Source: Chryseobacterium indoltheticum (GTDB lineage: Bacteria; Bacteroidota; Bacteroidia; Flavobacteriales; Weeksellaceae). From it: a stretch of DNA of 64,000 bases. Below the pieces are notes generated by a model. The model saw only the letters and a program-made list of their open reading frames with translations. It was not told the DNA's origin and ran no database searches. The DNA lies in the NCBI RefSeq assembly GCF_003815915.1, contig NZ_CP033929.1, positions 2,790,001 through 2,854,000 on the forward strand. The letters run 5' to 3'. How positions within the stretch are numbered: position 1 is the stretch's first letter; the number at the start of each line of letters is the position of its first letter. Below, in pieces: positions 26,566 through 34,589 of the stretch. Made by a program: the position numbers and the translations under genes.

Positions 26566-27105
26566 TTAATTCAATTGAAAGTCTTTTTTAATCTTATTCA
26601 ATTGTGATTTTACAGATGCATCTATCTGCTGATCTCCCACTCTTAAAATATAACCTCCCAAAATTGCAGGATTTACATTTACTTTAATGTCAAAATTAGC
26701 ACTTGCATTAACAAGGTTTGTAGATTTTAAAATCTGCTCAATATTTTCGTTAGAAAGCTGTGTTGCAGTCGTCAGCGTAATTCTCTGAATACCGTTGATG
26801 TCTTCAACTTTATTAATGAATTGCTGTGCTACATTTTTAAGCTGACTTTCTCTTCCGTTTTTGATGATCAGTCTGATCAAATTCTGAGAAACAGGCGAAA
26901 AGCTTTTAAAGATTTCGTTTGCTACCTCAGTTTTCTTATTTGCGTCGATGTAAGGTGTCAGGAAAAATTTGTTCAAATCTTTAGATTCAGACATCAGCTT
27001 CACCACATCTTTCATTTCAGCAAAAACAGCGTCGGTTTGCCCAGATTCTTTTGTGAAATCTAGTAAACCCTGTGCGTATCTTTTGGCTACTTTAGATGTA
27101 AGCAT
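26566..27105 (-). CDS. atpH: ATP synthase F1 delta subunit (OSCP)
   Basis: Links the top of the F1 head to the peripheral stalk. The 179-aa protein starts MLTSKVAKRYAQGLLDF, a typical delta/OSCP N-terminus, and ends with the conserved INPAILGGY-like motif (here NPAILGGYILRVGDQQIDASVKSQL, positions about 145-169; quoted in part). The start codon is two bases from the atpF stop, so expression is tightly coupled. Confidence 0.93.
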   Translation of the reverse strand: MLTSKVAKRYAQGLLDFTKESGQTDAVFAEMKDVVKLMSESKDLNKFFLTPYIDANKKTEVANEIFKSFSPVSQNLIRLIIKNGRESQLKNVAQQFINKVEDINGIQRITLTTATQLSNENIEQILKSTNLVNASANFDIKVNVNPAILGGYILRVGDQQIDASVKSQLNKIKKDFQLN

Positions 27106-27107
27106 TC

Positions 27108-27602
27108 TTAGTTAAGATTTGATTTATTTAAATAATTCTGAACCAACTCATTTTGAGCTTCGCTATTTTCAAGCTTTTGCTTCAGGATAGATTCTGCGAT
27201 ATTTACAGACAAAATACCAATTTGAGACTTGATGTCTGCCATTGCAGCATTTTTCTCAGCATTGATGGTTTGTTTTGCTGCTTCGATTAATTTATCTCCT
27301 TCAGACTTAGCCGCATCTTTAGCTTCAGCTACGATTCTGTCTTTAATTTCTCTAGCTTCTTTTAAGATAGCATCTCTTTCGATTTTAGCCTCACGCATAA
27401 TTCTTTCGTTATCCGCTTTTAGAGTTTCCATCTCTCTTTTAGCCAGTTTAGCCTGATTAAGAGCATCCTGAATGTTGTCTTCTCTGGTTTTCACTGCAGA
27501 AAGAATTGGTTTCCAAGCAAAAGCTTTAAGAAGAACGACCAATAATAAAAATACTACTGCTGTCCAGAATATGTTACCAATTGAAGGGGTTAATAAATCC
27601 AT
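27108..27602 (-). CDS. atpF: ATP synthase F0 b subunit
   Basis: Peripheral stalk subunit: one N-terminal membrane helix (about residues 9-28, GNIFWTAVVFLLLVVLLKAF) and a long charged, Ala-rich coiled-coil dimerisation region. The start MDLLTPSIGN (27602) is preferred because the 21 codons upstream are hairpin-flanking leader sequence unlike a b subunit. The 164-aa length is then standard. Genes atpH and atpE flank it in the usual order. Confidence 0.93.
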   Translation of the reverse strand: MDLLTPSIGNIFWTAVVFLLLVVLLKAFAWKPILSAVKTREDNIQDALNQAKLAKREMETLKADNERIMREAKIERDAILKEAREIKDRIVAEAKDAAKSEGDKLIEAAKQTINAEKNAAMADIKSQIGILSVNIAESILKQKLENSEAQNELVQNYLNKSNLN

Positions 27603-27648
27603 TTTATATTCAATTATTATTTTTAATTTGTTTTTTAACTTTTTTAAA

Positions 27649-27681
27649 AGAATTCTACAAACCAACCGTTTGTAGAATTCT
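27649..27681 (-). promoter_or_regulatory. Strong mRNA hairpin between atpE and atpF
   Basis: A 14-bp perfect stem (27649-27662 with 27668-27681) with a five-base loop CAACC, in the transcript 16 bases after the atpE stop and before atpF. Downstream on the minus strand are only four T before A-rich sequence, so it looks more like an mRNA stabiliser or partial attenuator than a full terminator. It could help raise c-subunit output relative to the other F0 subunits. Confidence 0.6.
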
Positions 27682-27696
27682 ATTTGTTTACTATTC

Positions 27697-27936
<240 letters not shown>

Positions 27937-27952
27937 TTATTATTTAATATGA

Positions 27953-29029
27953 TTAATGATCGTGGTGAGGCTCTTCTACAGCCGACCCGATAAATAATGC
28001 TGTCAACATTGTAAAGATATAAGCCTGTAAAGCCGCTACCAACACTTCCAATACATAGATAAATAATGATAAACCTAATGATACCGGTGTGATTAAGTAA
28101 GTTTTCATGATAAAAATCAAAGAAATCAAACTCATAATGATAATGTGCCCTGCTGTCATGTTAGCAAATAGACGAATCATCAATGCAAAAGGCTTAGTGA
28201 TAATTCCTAATAATTCTACAGGAATAAGGATAATATAGATTAAAATTTTCCCACCGAATGGCATGTTTTTCCCCAAAGGATCCAACATGTGCATCCAATA
28301 TGTTTTTCTACCGCTTAAGTTTACAATTAATAATGTAAATACTGCAAGAACCATTGTAAATGCAATGTTACCCGTTGTATTTGCAGCTCCAGGAAGTAAA
28401 CCTAAAATATTAAGAAGCCATATAAATAGGAATAAAGTAACCAAATATGGTACATATTTTCTATATCTTACAGAACCGATGTTTTGTAAAGCAATATCGT
28501 CTCTTACAAAAACCACAAGCGGCTCGATGAATTTTGCGATTCCTGAAGGAACCTGAGATTTTTTATAACTTGCTGCTGAAGCAAAACCGATGATTAATAA
28601 AATCACAGCAGCTAACAACATTTGAGCAACTACTTTAGTAATTGAGAAATCTAAAGGCTCATTATTTGTTGGATGCCCCTCATGCATTTCTAGATCACCT
28701 GCAGCATTTGTAGAATAAATTTTGTTGTGATGCACTTTGTAGAAATTACCATCTACTTCAGCAACTTTTTCTTCTTCATGTCCGAATTTTTCAGAGCTGA
28801 AAACTTTCAAACCGTTATCCCAAAGAATGACAGGTAAAGAAATTCCTACAGAATTGTGACCTTCACCCCAAAGATGCCAATTGTGTGCATCCGCGATATG
28901 GTGCATAATAAATGGAACAGGATTGTACGCTTCCTCTTTTGCAGTTTCCGCAGTACCCTCATGTGTTTCTGCAAACGAGAAGCAGAAGACAAAAAGATAA
29001 AGGGCGATTAACAGTTTTTTAAAACTCAT
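27953..29029 (-). CDS. atpB: ATP synthase F0 a subunit, extended Bacteroidota form
   Basis: Stator channel subunit that forms the proton half-channels. The start MSFKKLLIALYLFVFCFSFA (29029) is chosen because it opens a signal-like segment; the ATG 69 bases upstream overlaps the promoter box. A His/Glu-rich extracytoplasmic N-terminal region (about residues 20-130) precedes the usual five to six helices. The essential arginine lies in the MIRLFANMTAGH motif (about residue 285). The C-terminus is EEPHHDH. The N-terminal extension is characteristic of this phylum. Confidence 0.93.
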   Translation of the reverse strand: MSFKKLLIALYLFVFCFSFAETHEGTAETAKEEAYNPVPFIMHHIADAHNWHLWGEGHNSVGISLPVILWDNGLKVFSSEKFGHEEEKVAEVDGNFYKVHHNKIYSTNAAGDLEMHEGHPTNNEPLDFSITKVVAQMLLAAVILLIIGFASAASYKKSQVPSGIAKFIEPLVVFVRDDIALQNIGSVRYRKYVPYLVTLFLFIWLLNILGLLPGAANTTGNIAFTMVLAVFTLLIVNLSGRKTYWMHMLDPLGKNMPFGGKILIYIILIPVELLGIITKPFALMIRLFANMTAGHIIIMSLISLIFIMKTYLITPVSLGLSLFIYVLEVLVAALQAYIFTMLTALFIGSAVEEPHHDH

Positions 29030-29057
29030 GACTTGACTTTTATTTCTAAAATTTTTG

Positions 29058-29065
29058 CAAAAATA
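29058..29065 (-). promoter_or_regulatory. Candidate -7 box before atpB
   Basis: Minus strand reads TAttTTTG, 29 bases before the preferred atpB ATG. It could drive the main atpBEFH-X-atpAG transcript independently of the upstream small gene. Confidence 0.5.
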
Positions 29066-29115
29066 TAAATTTTTATTCGATTTTTGGTAATTCTTCAAGT
29101 TTATATTACATGATA

Positions 29116-29484
29116 TTAGTCTTGTTTTTTAACTAATTTTAAAACAAAAATAACTTCTATCAACAGGTAAATCCAGTACAGAACGAAGTAAGGAACGATA
29201 TTAAGCTCAAAATCTTTCTCAAACATCGCAACATAGCCTATTGCGAAAATTTTAAAAACCACAAAACCCAGAAAAATAAATCCTATTATATTCTTTTTTT
29301 CTAAGGCAAAAACTACCAAAATCGTTAACAAACTGATTAGTGTAACAAAAAACATCAGAAAATGAATTTTGTAGGACAGCATCACTACATTATTTTCTGC
29401 TAATTGCCATTGTATAATAAATAATACAGCAGAAAACAGTAAAAACAATCCTAATCCTTTTAATACAACTAAAAACTTTTCCAT
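29116..29484 (-). CDS. Small membrane protein before atpB (AtpI-like position)
   Basis: A 122-aa protein (start MEKFLVVLKGLGLF at 29484) with four hydrophobic segments. No motif is recognised. Its place directly upstream of atpB on the same strand is where atpI-type accessory proteins are usually encoded, so a role in ATP synthase assembly is a reasonable guess from position alone. The -7 box ends seven bases before the start codon, so the leader would be nearly absent. Confidence 0.6.
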   Translation of the reverse strand: MEKFLVVLKGLGLFLLFSAVLFIIQWQLAENNVVMLSYKIHFLMFFVTLISLLTILVVFALEKKNIIGFIFLGFVVFKIFAIGYVAMFEKDFELNIVPYFVLYWIYLLIEVIFVLKLVKKQD

Positions 29485-29490
29485 TGGCTG

Positions 29491-29498
29491 CAAAACTA
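29491..29498 (-). promoter_or_regulatory. Candidate -7 box for the AtpI-position gene
   Basis: Minus strand reads TAgtTTTG directly before the ATG at 29484, again implying a very short leader. Confidence 0.5.
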
Positions 29499-29887
29499 CC
29501 AAAATTTATCAATATCGTTTTAATAATTAAAATGACATTCACACATTATGGGCAATGGCGCTATAATTTAATTAACTAAAAAAAATTGTTCACAGAATAT
29601 TAAATTCTCTTTCACTAAACGAAGTAACTCAAGTGCAATAATGTCAGCTAAAATTTTAGAATGTGAAAATAAAATTAACCTTTAATCTGGTGTTCATTCT
29701 GAATAATTGTCTTTCGAAAATAAGTGAAACGGCTTTGTTTAGCTTAATATCAGTATTTATCTAGAATTCCTTGTCTTTCCTTGCGATAATAAACGGTAGG
29801 AAAAAAAAGTTTTTATAAGAAATTTTTTTTCAGGGATAAACAACGACATTTCATTCAGTAAAGAATACAAAGATTTCAATTTATCAC

Positions 29888-29922
29888 TATCCTTGTCAAG
29901 TTTTTGAAGCTTGATAAGGATA
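29888..29922. repeat. Hairpin upstream of ffh
   Basis: TATCCTTGTCAAG (29888-29900) pairs with CTTGATAAGGATA (29910-29922), 13 pairs including one G-T. No T run follows on the plus strand, so it is not an ordinary terminator. It is about 70 bases before the ffh -7 box. Confidence 0.5.
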
Positions 29923-29990
29923 TTTGACCGTTTTCTCTTCCACTATTTTTTAAATATCAATCATATCAAGGTTTTTAGATATAAAATTGT

Positions 29991-29998
29991 TATTTTTG
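29991..29998 (+). promoter_or_regulatory. -7 box of ffh
   Basis: TAttTTTG, 25 bases before the ffh ATG. No TTG at the expected -33 distance. Confidence 0.5.
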
Positions 29999-30022
29999 CA
30001 AACCATTTAATTAATTAAAAGT

Positions 30023-31384
30023 ATGTTTAATAGTTTACAGGATAAATTAGACAAGGCCCTTCATAATATTACCGGACGTGGAAAAATTACCGAGATCAAC
30101 GTTGCGGAGACCGTAAAAGAAATTCGTAGAGCATTGGTAGATGCCGATGTTAACTATAAAGTTGCTAAAGATCTTACCAAAAGAGTTCAGGATAAAGCTT
30201 TAGGACAAAACGTTCTGACTTCGCTTACTCCGGGACAATTGATGACAAAAATTGTTCACGACGAGTTGGTAGATTTGATGGGAGGTTCTCAGGAAGGCAT
30301 CAATCTTTCAGGAAAACCGTCTGTGATTTTGATTGCAGGTCTTCAAGGTTCAGGTAAAACTACTTTTTCCGGAAAGCTTGCTAATTATTTAAAAACTAAA
30401 AGAACTAAAAAGCCATTATTGGTTGCGTGTGACGTTTACCGTCCTGCAGCTGTTGATCAGCTGAAAGTTCTTGGCGGGCAGATCGGAGTGCCTGTTTATA
30501 GCGAAGAAGGTTCTTTGGATCCTGCAAGTATTGCTCAGAATGCTATTAATTTTGCTAAATCGAACGGTCATGATATTGTAATCGTCGATACAGCAGGTCG
30601 TCTTGCGATTGATGAGCAGATGATGAAGGAAATTAAAACCGTTCATTCTACAATTCAACCCAACGAAACTCTTTTCGTTGTAGATTCAATGACAGGTCAG
30701 GATGCGGTGAATACTGCAAAAGCCTTCAACGATACTTTGAATTTTGACGGAGTTGTTTTAACGAAGTTAGACGGTGATACTCGTGGTGGAGCTGCTTTAA
30801 CGATTCGTTCGGTAGTTGAAAAACCAATCAAATTTATCTCTACAGGTGAGAAAATGGAAGCTTTAGATCTTTTCTACCCTGAAAGGATGGCCGACAGAAT
30901 CTTAGGAATGGGAGACGTTGTTTCCTTAGTAGAAAGAGCTCAGGAGCAATTTGATGAAGAGGAAGCAAAAAAACTTCACAAAAAAATCGCTAAAAACGAA
31001 TTTGGTTTTGATGACTTCTTAAAGCAGATCAATCAGATCAAAAAAATGGGTAATATGAAAGACTTGATGGGAATGATTCCTGGAGTTGGAAAAGCCATTA
31101 AAGACGTTGAAATCAGCGATGATGCATTCAAACATATCGAGGCGATTATTCATTCTATGACTCCGGATGAGAGAAGAAGACCTTCTATCATCAATACTCA
31201 GAGAAAAAACAGAATTGCAAAAGGTGCAGGAAGAAAAATTGAAGATGTAAACGCTTTGATGAAGCAGTTTGACCAAATGGGAAAAATGATGAAGATGATG
31301 CAGGGACCTCAAGGAAAACAAATGATGCAGATGATGAGCAAAATGCCAAATATGCCGGGAATGGGCGGAATGTTTGGAAAATAA
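30023..31384 (+). CDS. ffh: Signal recognition particle GTPase Ffh
   Basis: GTPase that binds SRP RNA and signal sequences and targets membrane proteins to FtsY and the translocon. The N domain is at residues 1-90. The G domain has GLQGSGKT (106-113), the DTAGR motif near 190 and the TKLDGDTRGG motif near 246. The Met-rich M domain runs from about 320 to the end (MMKMMQGPQGKQMMQMM). The length of 453 aa is usual. It stands alone with its own promoter box and a good terminator. Confidence 0.97.
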   Translation: MFNSLQDKLDKALHNITGRGKITEINVAETVKEIRRALVDADVNYKVAKDLTKRVQDKALGQNVLTSLTPGQLMTKIVHDELVDLMGGSQEGINLSGKPSVILIAGLQGSGKTTFSGKLANYLKTKRTKKPLLVACDVYRPAAVDQLKVLGGQIGVPVYSEEGSLDPASIAQNAINFAKSNGHDIVIVDTAGRLAIDEQMMKEIKTVHSTIQPNETLFVVDSMTGQDAVNTAKAFNDTLNFDGVVLTKLDGDTRGGAALTIRSVVEKPIKFISTGEKMEALDLFYPERMADRILGMGDVVSLVERAQEQFDEEEAKKLHKKIAKNEFGFDDFLKQINQIKKMGNMKDLMGMIPGVGKAIKDVEISDDAFKHIEAIIHSMTPDERRRPSIINTQRKNRIAKGAGRKIEDVNALMKQFDQMGKMMKMMQGPQGKQMMQMMSKMPNMPGMGGMFGK

Positions 31385-31407
31385 TTAAATCAAATTTTTA
31401 ATATATA

Positions 31408-31440
31408 AACTCTCAGATTTTTTTTCTGGGAGTTTTTTTA
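31408..31440 (+). terminator. Terminator after ffh
   Basis: A 10-bp stem with one T-G pair (31408-31417 with 31425-31434), followed by a T run, 24 bases after the ffh stop codon. Confidence 0.8.
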
Positions 31441-31466
31441 TGCTTAATATTAACTCCCGAAAAGTC

Positions 31467-31536
31467 TTCGACAAGCTCAGACTGACAACTATTCTAATAT
31501 CAACTGTATGGTGTCTGTCAAATTGAGCTTGTCGAA
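31467..31536. repeat. REP-like inverted repeat
   Basis: A 21-base left arm TTCGACAAGCTCAGACTGACA (given to show the arm; 31467-31487) pairs with 31516-31536, with 18 of 21 positions complementary, around a 28-base loop. The core TTCGACAAGCTCA is, from memory, a widely dispersed intergenic palindrome in Bacteroidota genomes. It sits between the ffh terminator and the terminator of the first barrel gene. Confidence 0.6.
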
Positions 31537-31593
31537 ATCTTTATGACTATTTTATTTAAAACTTTAATAAATAATTCCAGTTCAAAGCAAAAA

Positions 31594-31619
31594 AAATCCG
31601 GAGAAAATTCTCAGGATTT
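31594..31619 (-). terminator. Terminator after barrel paralogue 1
   Basis: Stem AAATCCGGAGAA (31594-31605) with TTCTCAGGATTT (31608-31619), one mismatch, T run on the minus strand, 23 bases after the stop codon. It is nearly the same hairpin as 33037-33063 after the third paralogue. Confidence 0.75.
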
Positions 31620-31642
31620 ATATCAATTAAATGATTGTCTAA

Positions 31643-32305
31643 TTACTTCGCAAAAACGTACTTAATACCGATACCGACAGAAGCAAGATTTACTCCGAAA
31701 TTATAAGTATCTTTTGAATAATCTGTATCATTTACTTTATAATTATTGTATCCAAATTCTCCTAAAGTAGCTTCAACAGACCAATTTTCATTAAGGAAGT
31801 AATCTAATCCCGGCTTAATATTGACGCCGACCGTTGTGAATTTTGTTTTACCACTATTATCATTAAAAGCATAGTTTCCAAAATTGCCTACAAAACTAGA
31901 ATGTGCTTCAAACTCTTCTCTCCCAAATTCGATCGGAACTTCAAGTTGTGCGAAGAAAAATAATTTTTCAGATAAAGTCCAGTATTTTCTTACAAAGGGC
32001 GCAATTCTAAATGCAGACTGCTCATTGATGTTATTAAATCTAAAAACTCCAGCTTCCCCGTTGATGGTTTCGTCTTTTGTAAATTTAGTATTAACGTATC
32101 CTACTCCGGCTCCTACCGCTAAATTTGGAGCAACAAAAAATCCGGCAGTCGGCATGATGATGACGGTATTTTTTCTACTGTTTACATTATTATCTTTTTC
32201 ATGTGCATAAGAAATCTGCCCCGAAAGATAAACCGTTCCCTTATTGATTTGCGCAGTCGAAAACCCAAAAACAGCAATCGCACCTGCTAAAAATATATTT
32301 TTCAT
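31643..32305 (-). CDS. Outer-membrane beta-barrel protein, tandem paralogue 1
   Basis: A 220-aa barrel-type outer-membrane protein with a signal peptide (MKNIFLAGAIAVFGFSTAQ). It shares with the next two genes the start INKGTVYLSGQ, the segment PTAGFFVAPNLAVGAGVGY, the FVRKYWTLSEKLFFFAQLEVPIEFG region, GVNIKPGLDYFLNENWSVEATLGEFGYN and the C-terminal VGIGIKYVFAK, each about 15-25 residues and at matching positions. Alternating hydrophobic strands suggest an eight-stranded barrel. Function unknown; similar flavobacterial proteins are labelled porin family or outer membrane beta-barrel protein. Confidence 0.8.
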   Translation of the reverse strand: MKNIFLAGAIAVFGFSTAQINKGTVYLSGQISYAHEKDNNVNSRKNTVIIMPTAGFFVAPNLAVGAGVGYVNTKFTKDETINGEAGVFRFNNINEQSAFRIAPFVRKYWTLSEKLFFFAQLEVPIEFGREEFEAHSSFVGNFGNYAFNDNSGKTKFTTVGVNIKPGLDYFLNENWSVEATLGEFGYNNYKVNDTDYSKDTYNFGVNLASVGIGIKYVFAK

Positions 32306-32331
32306 TTTTTACTTAATCTTGATTTTACTAA

Positions 32332-33006
32332 TTATTTAGCGAACACATATTTTACGCCTAATGTTACAGAAGAAAGCTTAACGCCTAAATCCGTTTTATT
32401 GATGTTTTTAGCGCCTTCTAAATCAAGTTTATAAGAATTAAACCCAAACTCTCCAATTGTAGCTTCAACCGTCCAGTTTTTAGTAATGAAATAGTCTAAA
32501 CCGGGTTTTATATTAACTCCTACCGAAGTATAATTTGCTTCGTAAGTATTCATGTTTCCTACATAATAATCTCCTATGATAGGATTGAATGGCTGAGACT
32601 GATATTCGTACAATTCGGTTTTACCAAATTCTAAAGGAACTTCCAGCTGCCCGAAAAAGTAAAGTTTATCACTCAAAGCCCAGTATTTTCTTGCAAAAGG
32701 ACTAATTGCAAAAGCAGATTCTTTAGTATATTTCGAATACAGGAATGAAGTACCTCCATCAAAAAGTATATAGCTTTGAGAGCTTTCATTTTTTGTAAAC
32801 CCAATACCTAAACCTACTGCGAAGTTCTGTGCAACAAAAAATCCGGCTGTTGGCAATACCTTCAGGTTTTCTACATAATTATTTGAGCTTTCGGTTCCGT
32901 CTTTATAATAACCTGCCTGGCCTGAAAGATAAACTGTTCCTTTAGCAATTTGTGCAGATGCTAATCCACCCGCCAATACTGCAATAGTAAGTAATATTTT
33001 ATTCAT
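32332..33006 (-). CDS. Outer-membrane beta-barrel protein, tandem paralogue 2
   Basis: A 224-aa protein with signal peptide (MNKILLTIAVLAGGLASAQ) and the same domain as its two neighbours: IAKGTVYLSGQ at the mature N-terminus, VLPTAGFFVAQNFAVGLG near 51, FARKYWALSDKLYFFGQLEVP near 102, VNIKPGLDYFITKNWTVEA near 167 and LGVKYVFAK at the end. The loops between strands differ most (for example TELYEYQSQPFNPIIGDYY), as expected for surface-exposed loops. No terminator separates it from paralogue 1, which starts 26 bases downstream, so these two may share a transcript. Confidence 0.8.
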   Translation of the reverse strand: MNKILLTIAVLAGGLASAQIAKGTVYLSGQAGYYKDGTESSNNYVENLKVLPTAGFFVAQNFAVGLGIGFTKNESSQSYILFDGGTSFLYSKYTKESAFAISPFARKYWALSDKLYFFGQLEVPLEFGKTELYEYQSQPFNPIIGDYYVGNMNTYEANYTSVGVNIKPGLDYFITKNWTVEATIGEFGFNSYKLDLEGAKNINKTDLGVKLSSVTLGVKYVFAK

Positions 33007-33036
33007 TATTGTTTGATATATTTTTTAAATGTAAAA

Positions 33037-33063
33037 AAATCCTGAGAAAAAATCTCAGGATTT
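33037..33063 (-). terminator. Terminator after barrel paralogue 3
   Basis: An 11-bp perfect stem (33037-33047 with 33053-33063) with T run on the minus strand, 21 bases after the stop codon. It matches the hairpin at 31594-31619, so the terminator seems to have been duplicated with the gene. Confidence 0.8.
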
Positions 33064-33084
33064 ATATTAATTTATGTTTACTAA

Positions 33085-33741
33085 TTATTTAGCAAATACA
33101 TATTTAACACCGATACCTACGTTAGCAAGGTTTAAACCAAAGCTATAGTTGTTTGTAGCATCACCGTCTTTTGGTTTGAAGTTGTTGTAACCGAATTCAC
33201 CGATTGTAGCTTCAATAGTCCAGTTTTTGTTTAAGAAATAATCTAAACCTGGCTTCACAGTAACACCTACTTGAGTGTATTTAGCTTCTGTAGAAAGAGA
33301 AGAAGTAGATACAACGTTTCCAGCTGTAGTTACAGAAGAATTTTCAGTTTCTGTTTTTCCAAACTGCATTGGTACAGCTAACTGACCGAAGAAATACAAT
33401 TTATCAGATAAAGTCCAGTATTTTCTAGCGAAAGGAGCAATTACGAAAGCAGGATTCTTAACTTCTGCAGTGTTTACTGTTGTAGACACAGGAGTTGTAG
33501 TTGTAGAAATCAAAGTACTTTTTTGAGTTTGGTAACCTACACCTACACCTACTGCGAAGTTTGGAGCTACGAAATATCCTACTGTAGGAAGTACGTTGAA
33601 GTTTTCAACTTTAGAATTTCCATTGTTAGTTTCTTCTTGAGAATAACCAACAGATCCAGATAAATATACAGTTCCTTTAGCAATCTGAGCATTTGATAAC
33701 CCGAAAAGTGCAACAGCACTTGCAATTAATAATTTTTTCAT
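33085..33741 (-). CDS. Outer-membrane beta-barrel protein, tandem paralogue 3
   Basis: A 218-aa barrel protein; the start MKKLLIASAVALFGLSNAQ (33741) is preferred over a Met 16 codons upstream because it opens the signal peptide and lies downstream of the promoter box. It carries the family segments IAKGTVYLSGSVGY, VLPTVGYFVAPNFAVGVGVGY, FARKYWTLSDKLYFFGQLAVP, VTVKPGLDYFLNKNWTIEA and VGIGVKYVFAK. Its variable loops are Ser/Thr-rich. It has its own promoter and terminator and appears to be the first member of the tandem triplet. Confidence 0.8.
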   Translation of the reverse strand: MKKLLIASAVALFGLSNAQIAKGTVYLSGSVGYSQEETNNGNSKVENFNVLPTVGYFVAPNFAVGVGVGYQTQKSTLISTTTTPVSTTVNTAEVKNPAFVIAPFARKYWTLSDKLYFFGQLAVPMQFGKTETENSSVTTAGNVVSTSSLSTEAKYTQVGVTVKPGLDYFLNKNWTIEATIGEFGYNNFKPKDGDATNNYSFGLNLANVGIGVKYVFAK

Positions 33742-33769
33742 TTTGAATAATTTTATACTTTCTTGACTG

Positions 33770-33777
33770 CAAATGTA
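33770..33777 (-). promoter_or_regulatory. -7 box of barrel paralogue 3
   Basis: Minus strand reads TAcaTTTG, 29 bases before the ATG at 33741, and supports that start rather than the Met at 33789. Confidence 0.55.
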
Positions 33778-33902
33778 TAATGACATCATTTAATATTAAA
33801 ATTTGTTAACATGATTAATATCACCCGTCAATACTCATTTTTTTCGAATTAAAATCGCACTCTTGAGAGATAATTATATTTAATTTAAAAAAATCAAAAA
33901 AA

Positions 33903-33928
33903 ATACTCCAATTTTTCAACTGGAGTAT
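33903..33928 (-). terminator. Terminator after barrel gene 4
   Basis: An 8-bp perfect stem ATACTCCA (33903-33910) with TGGAGTAT (33921-33928) and a 10-base loop, T-rich on the minus strand, 25 bases after the stop codon. Confidence 0.7.
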
Positions 33929-33952
33929 AATATAAGGTCACTTATAAATATT

Positions 33953-34462
33953 TTACTTTAAAAAGAAGTTCACACCCAAATTGATGGCTCCAAAGTTAGA
34001 ATCGATTCTTCTGTCTCTATCTCTGTCCCAATCTCCTCTTTCACTTCCTATGTTTTGATATCCTAAATACAATTCTGCTTTAGGTAACTGAAAACCTACT
34101 TTCGGGTATACATACAAGCCACTATCAATACCGTCTTTAGTAGAAATTGCGCCTCCCAGATCAAGACCTACAAAAAGTGGAAGCCCATTAAATCTGTATT
34201 TTCCTGATGCAGCCAAAGGAATAAATCCGAAATCTTCCCAACGGTCTTTACCGAAAAAATGAGAATATCCTGTAGCAACACCTACATCCAGACCTTTGGT
34301 GATATTCCACATATATGCCGCATCAACACCTAAAGTAAATGAAGCAAAATCTGCAGCATCACCAACTGGCGCACCAATATGGCCTCCCAATTTAAAACCT
34401 TCCTGCGCCTGAGCTGCTCCGCCCAAAAATGCGAATGCACCCAACAATAGTAATTTTTTCAT
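33953..34462 (-). CDS. Outer-membrane beta-barrel protein (gene 4 of the array)
   Basis: A 169-aa protein with signal peptide (MKKLLLLGAFAFLGGAAQAQ) and a small predicted barrel. It is not a close relative of the triplet: it has GHIGAPVGDAADFASFTLGVDAAYMW near residue 27-52, YRFNGLPLFVGLDLGGAIST near 92 and a terminal LGVNFFLK. A charged Asp/Arg-rich turn (SERGDWDRDRDRRIDSN) occurs near residue 142 and probably forms a periplasmic or surface loop. Function unknown. It has its own terminator. Confidence 0.7.
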   Translation of the reverse strand: MKKLLLLGAFAFLGGAAQAQEGFKLGGHIGAPVGDAADFASFTLGVDAAYMWNITKGLDVGVATGYSHFFGKDRWEDFGFIPLAASGKYRFNGLPLFVGLDLGGAISTKDGIDSGLYVYPKVGFQLPKAELYLGYQNIGSERGDWDRDRDRRIDSNFGAINLGVNFFLK

Positions 34463-34542
34463 TTTAAAAATTTAAACGTTTGTTATTAACTCAATGATTG
34501 TTTGTAGCAAACACAATGCCGCAGAAGCGTATTTAAACAAAA

Positions 34543-34570
34543 AAAGCAAGACAAATAATTGTCTTGCTTT
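34543..34570 (-). terminator. Terminator after barrel gene 5
   Basis: A 12-bp perfect stem (34543-34554 with 34559-34570), four-base loop, then T run on the minus strand, 19 bases after the stop codon. Confidence 0.85.
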
Positions 34571-34589
34571 GTAATAGTTTTATTATGAA

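Larger units (their letters stand above)
29503..30022. other. 520-base divergent intergenic region before ffh
   Basis: No gene or known RNA recognised. It contains the -7 box for ffh at its right end and a hairpin at 29888-29922 (13-bp arms, one G-T pair, nine-base loop). I looked for a signal-recognition-particle RNA because ffh follows, but its conserved apical GGAAG/AGCA loop is absent. Confidence 0.4.

Noticed and set aside
29503..30022. SRP 4.5S RNA gene before ffh
   Set aside because: The hairpin there lacks the conserved SRP apical loop and asymmetric bulge sequences, and its stem is too short.
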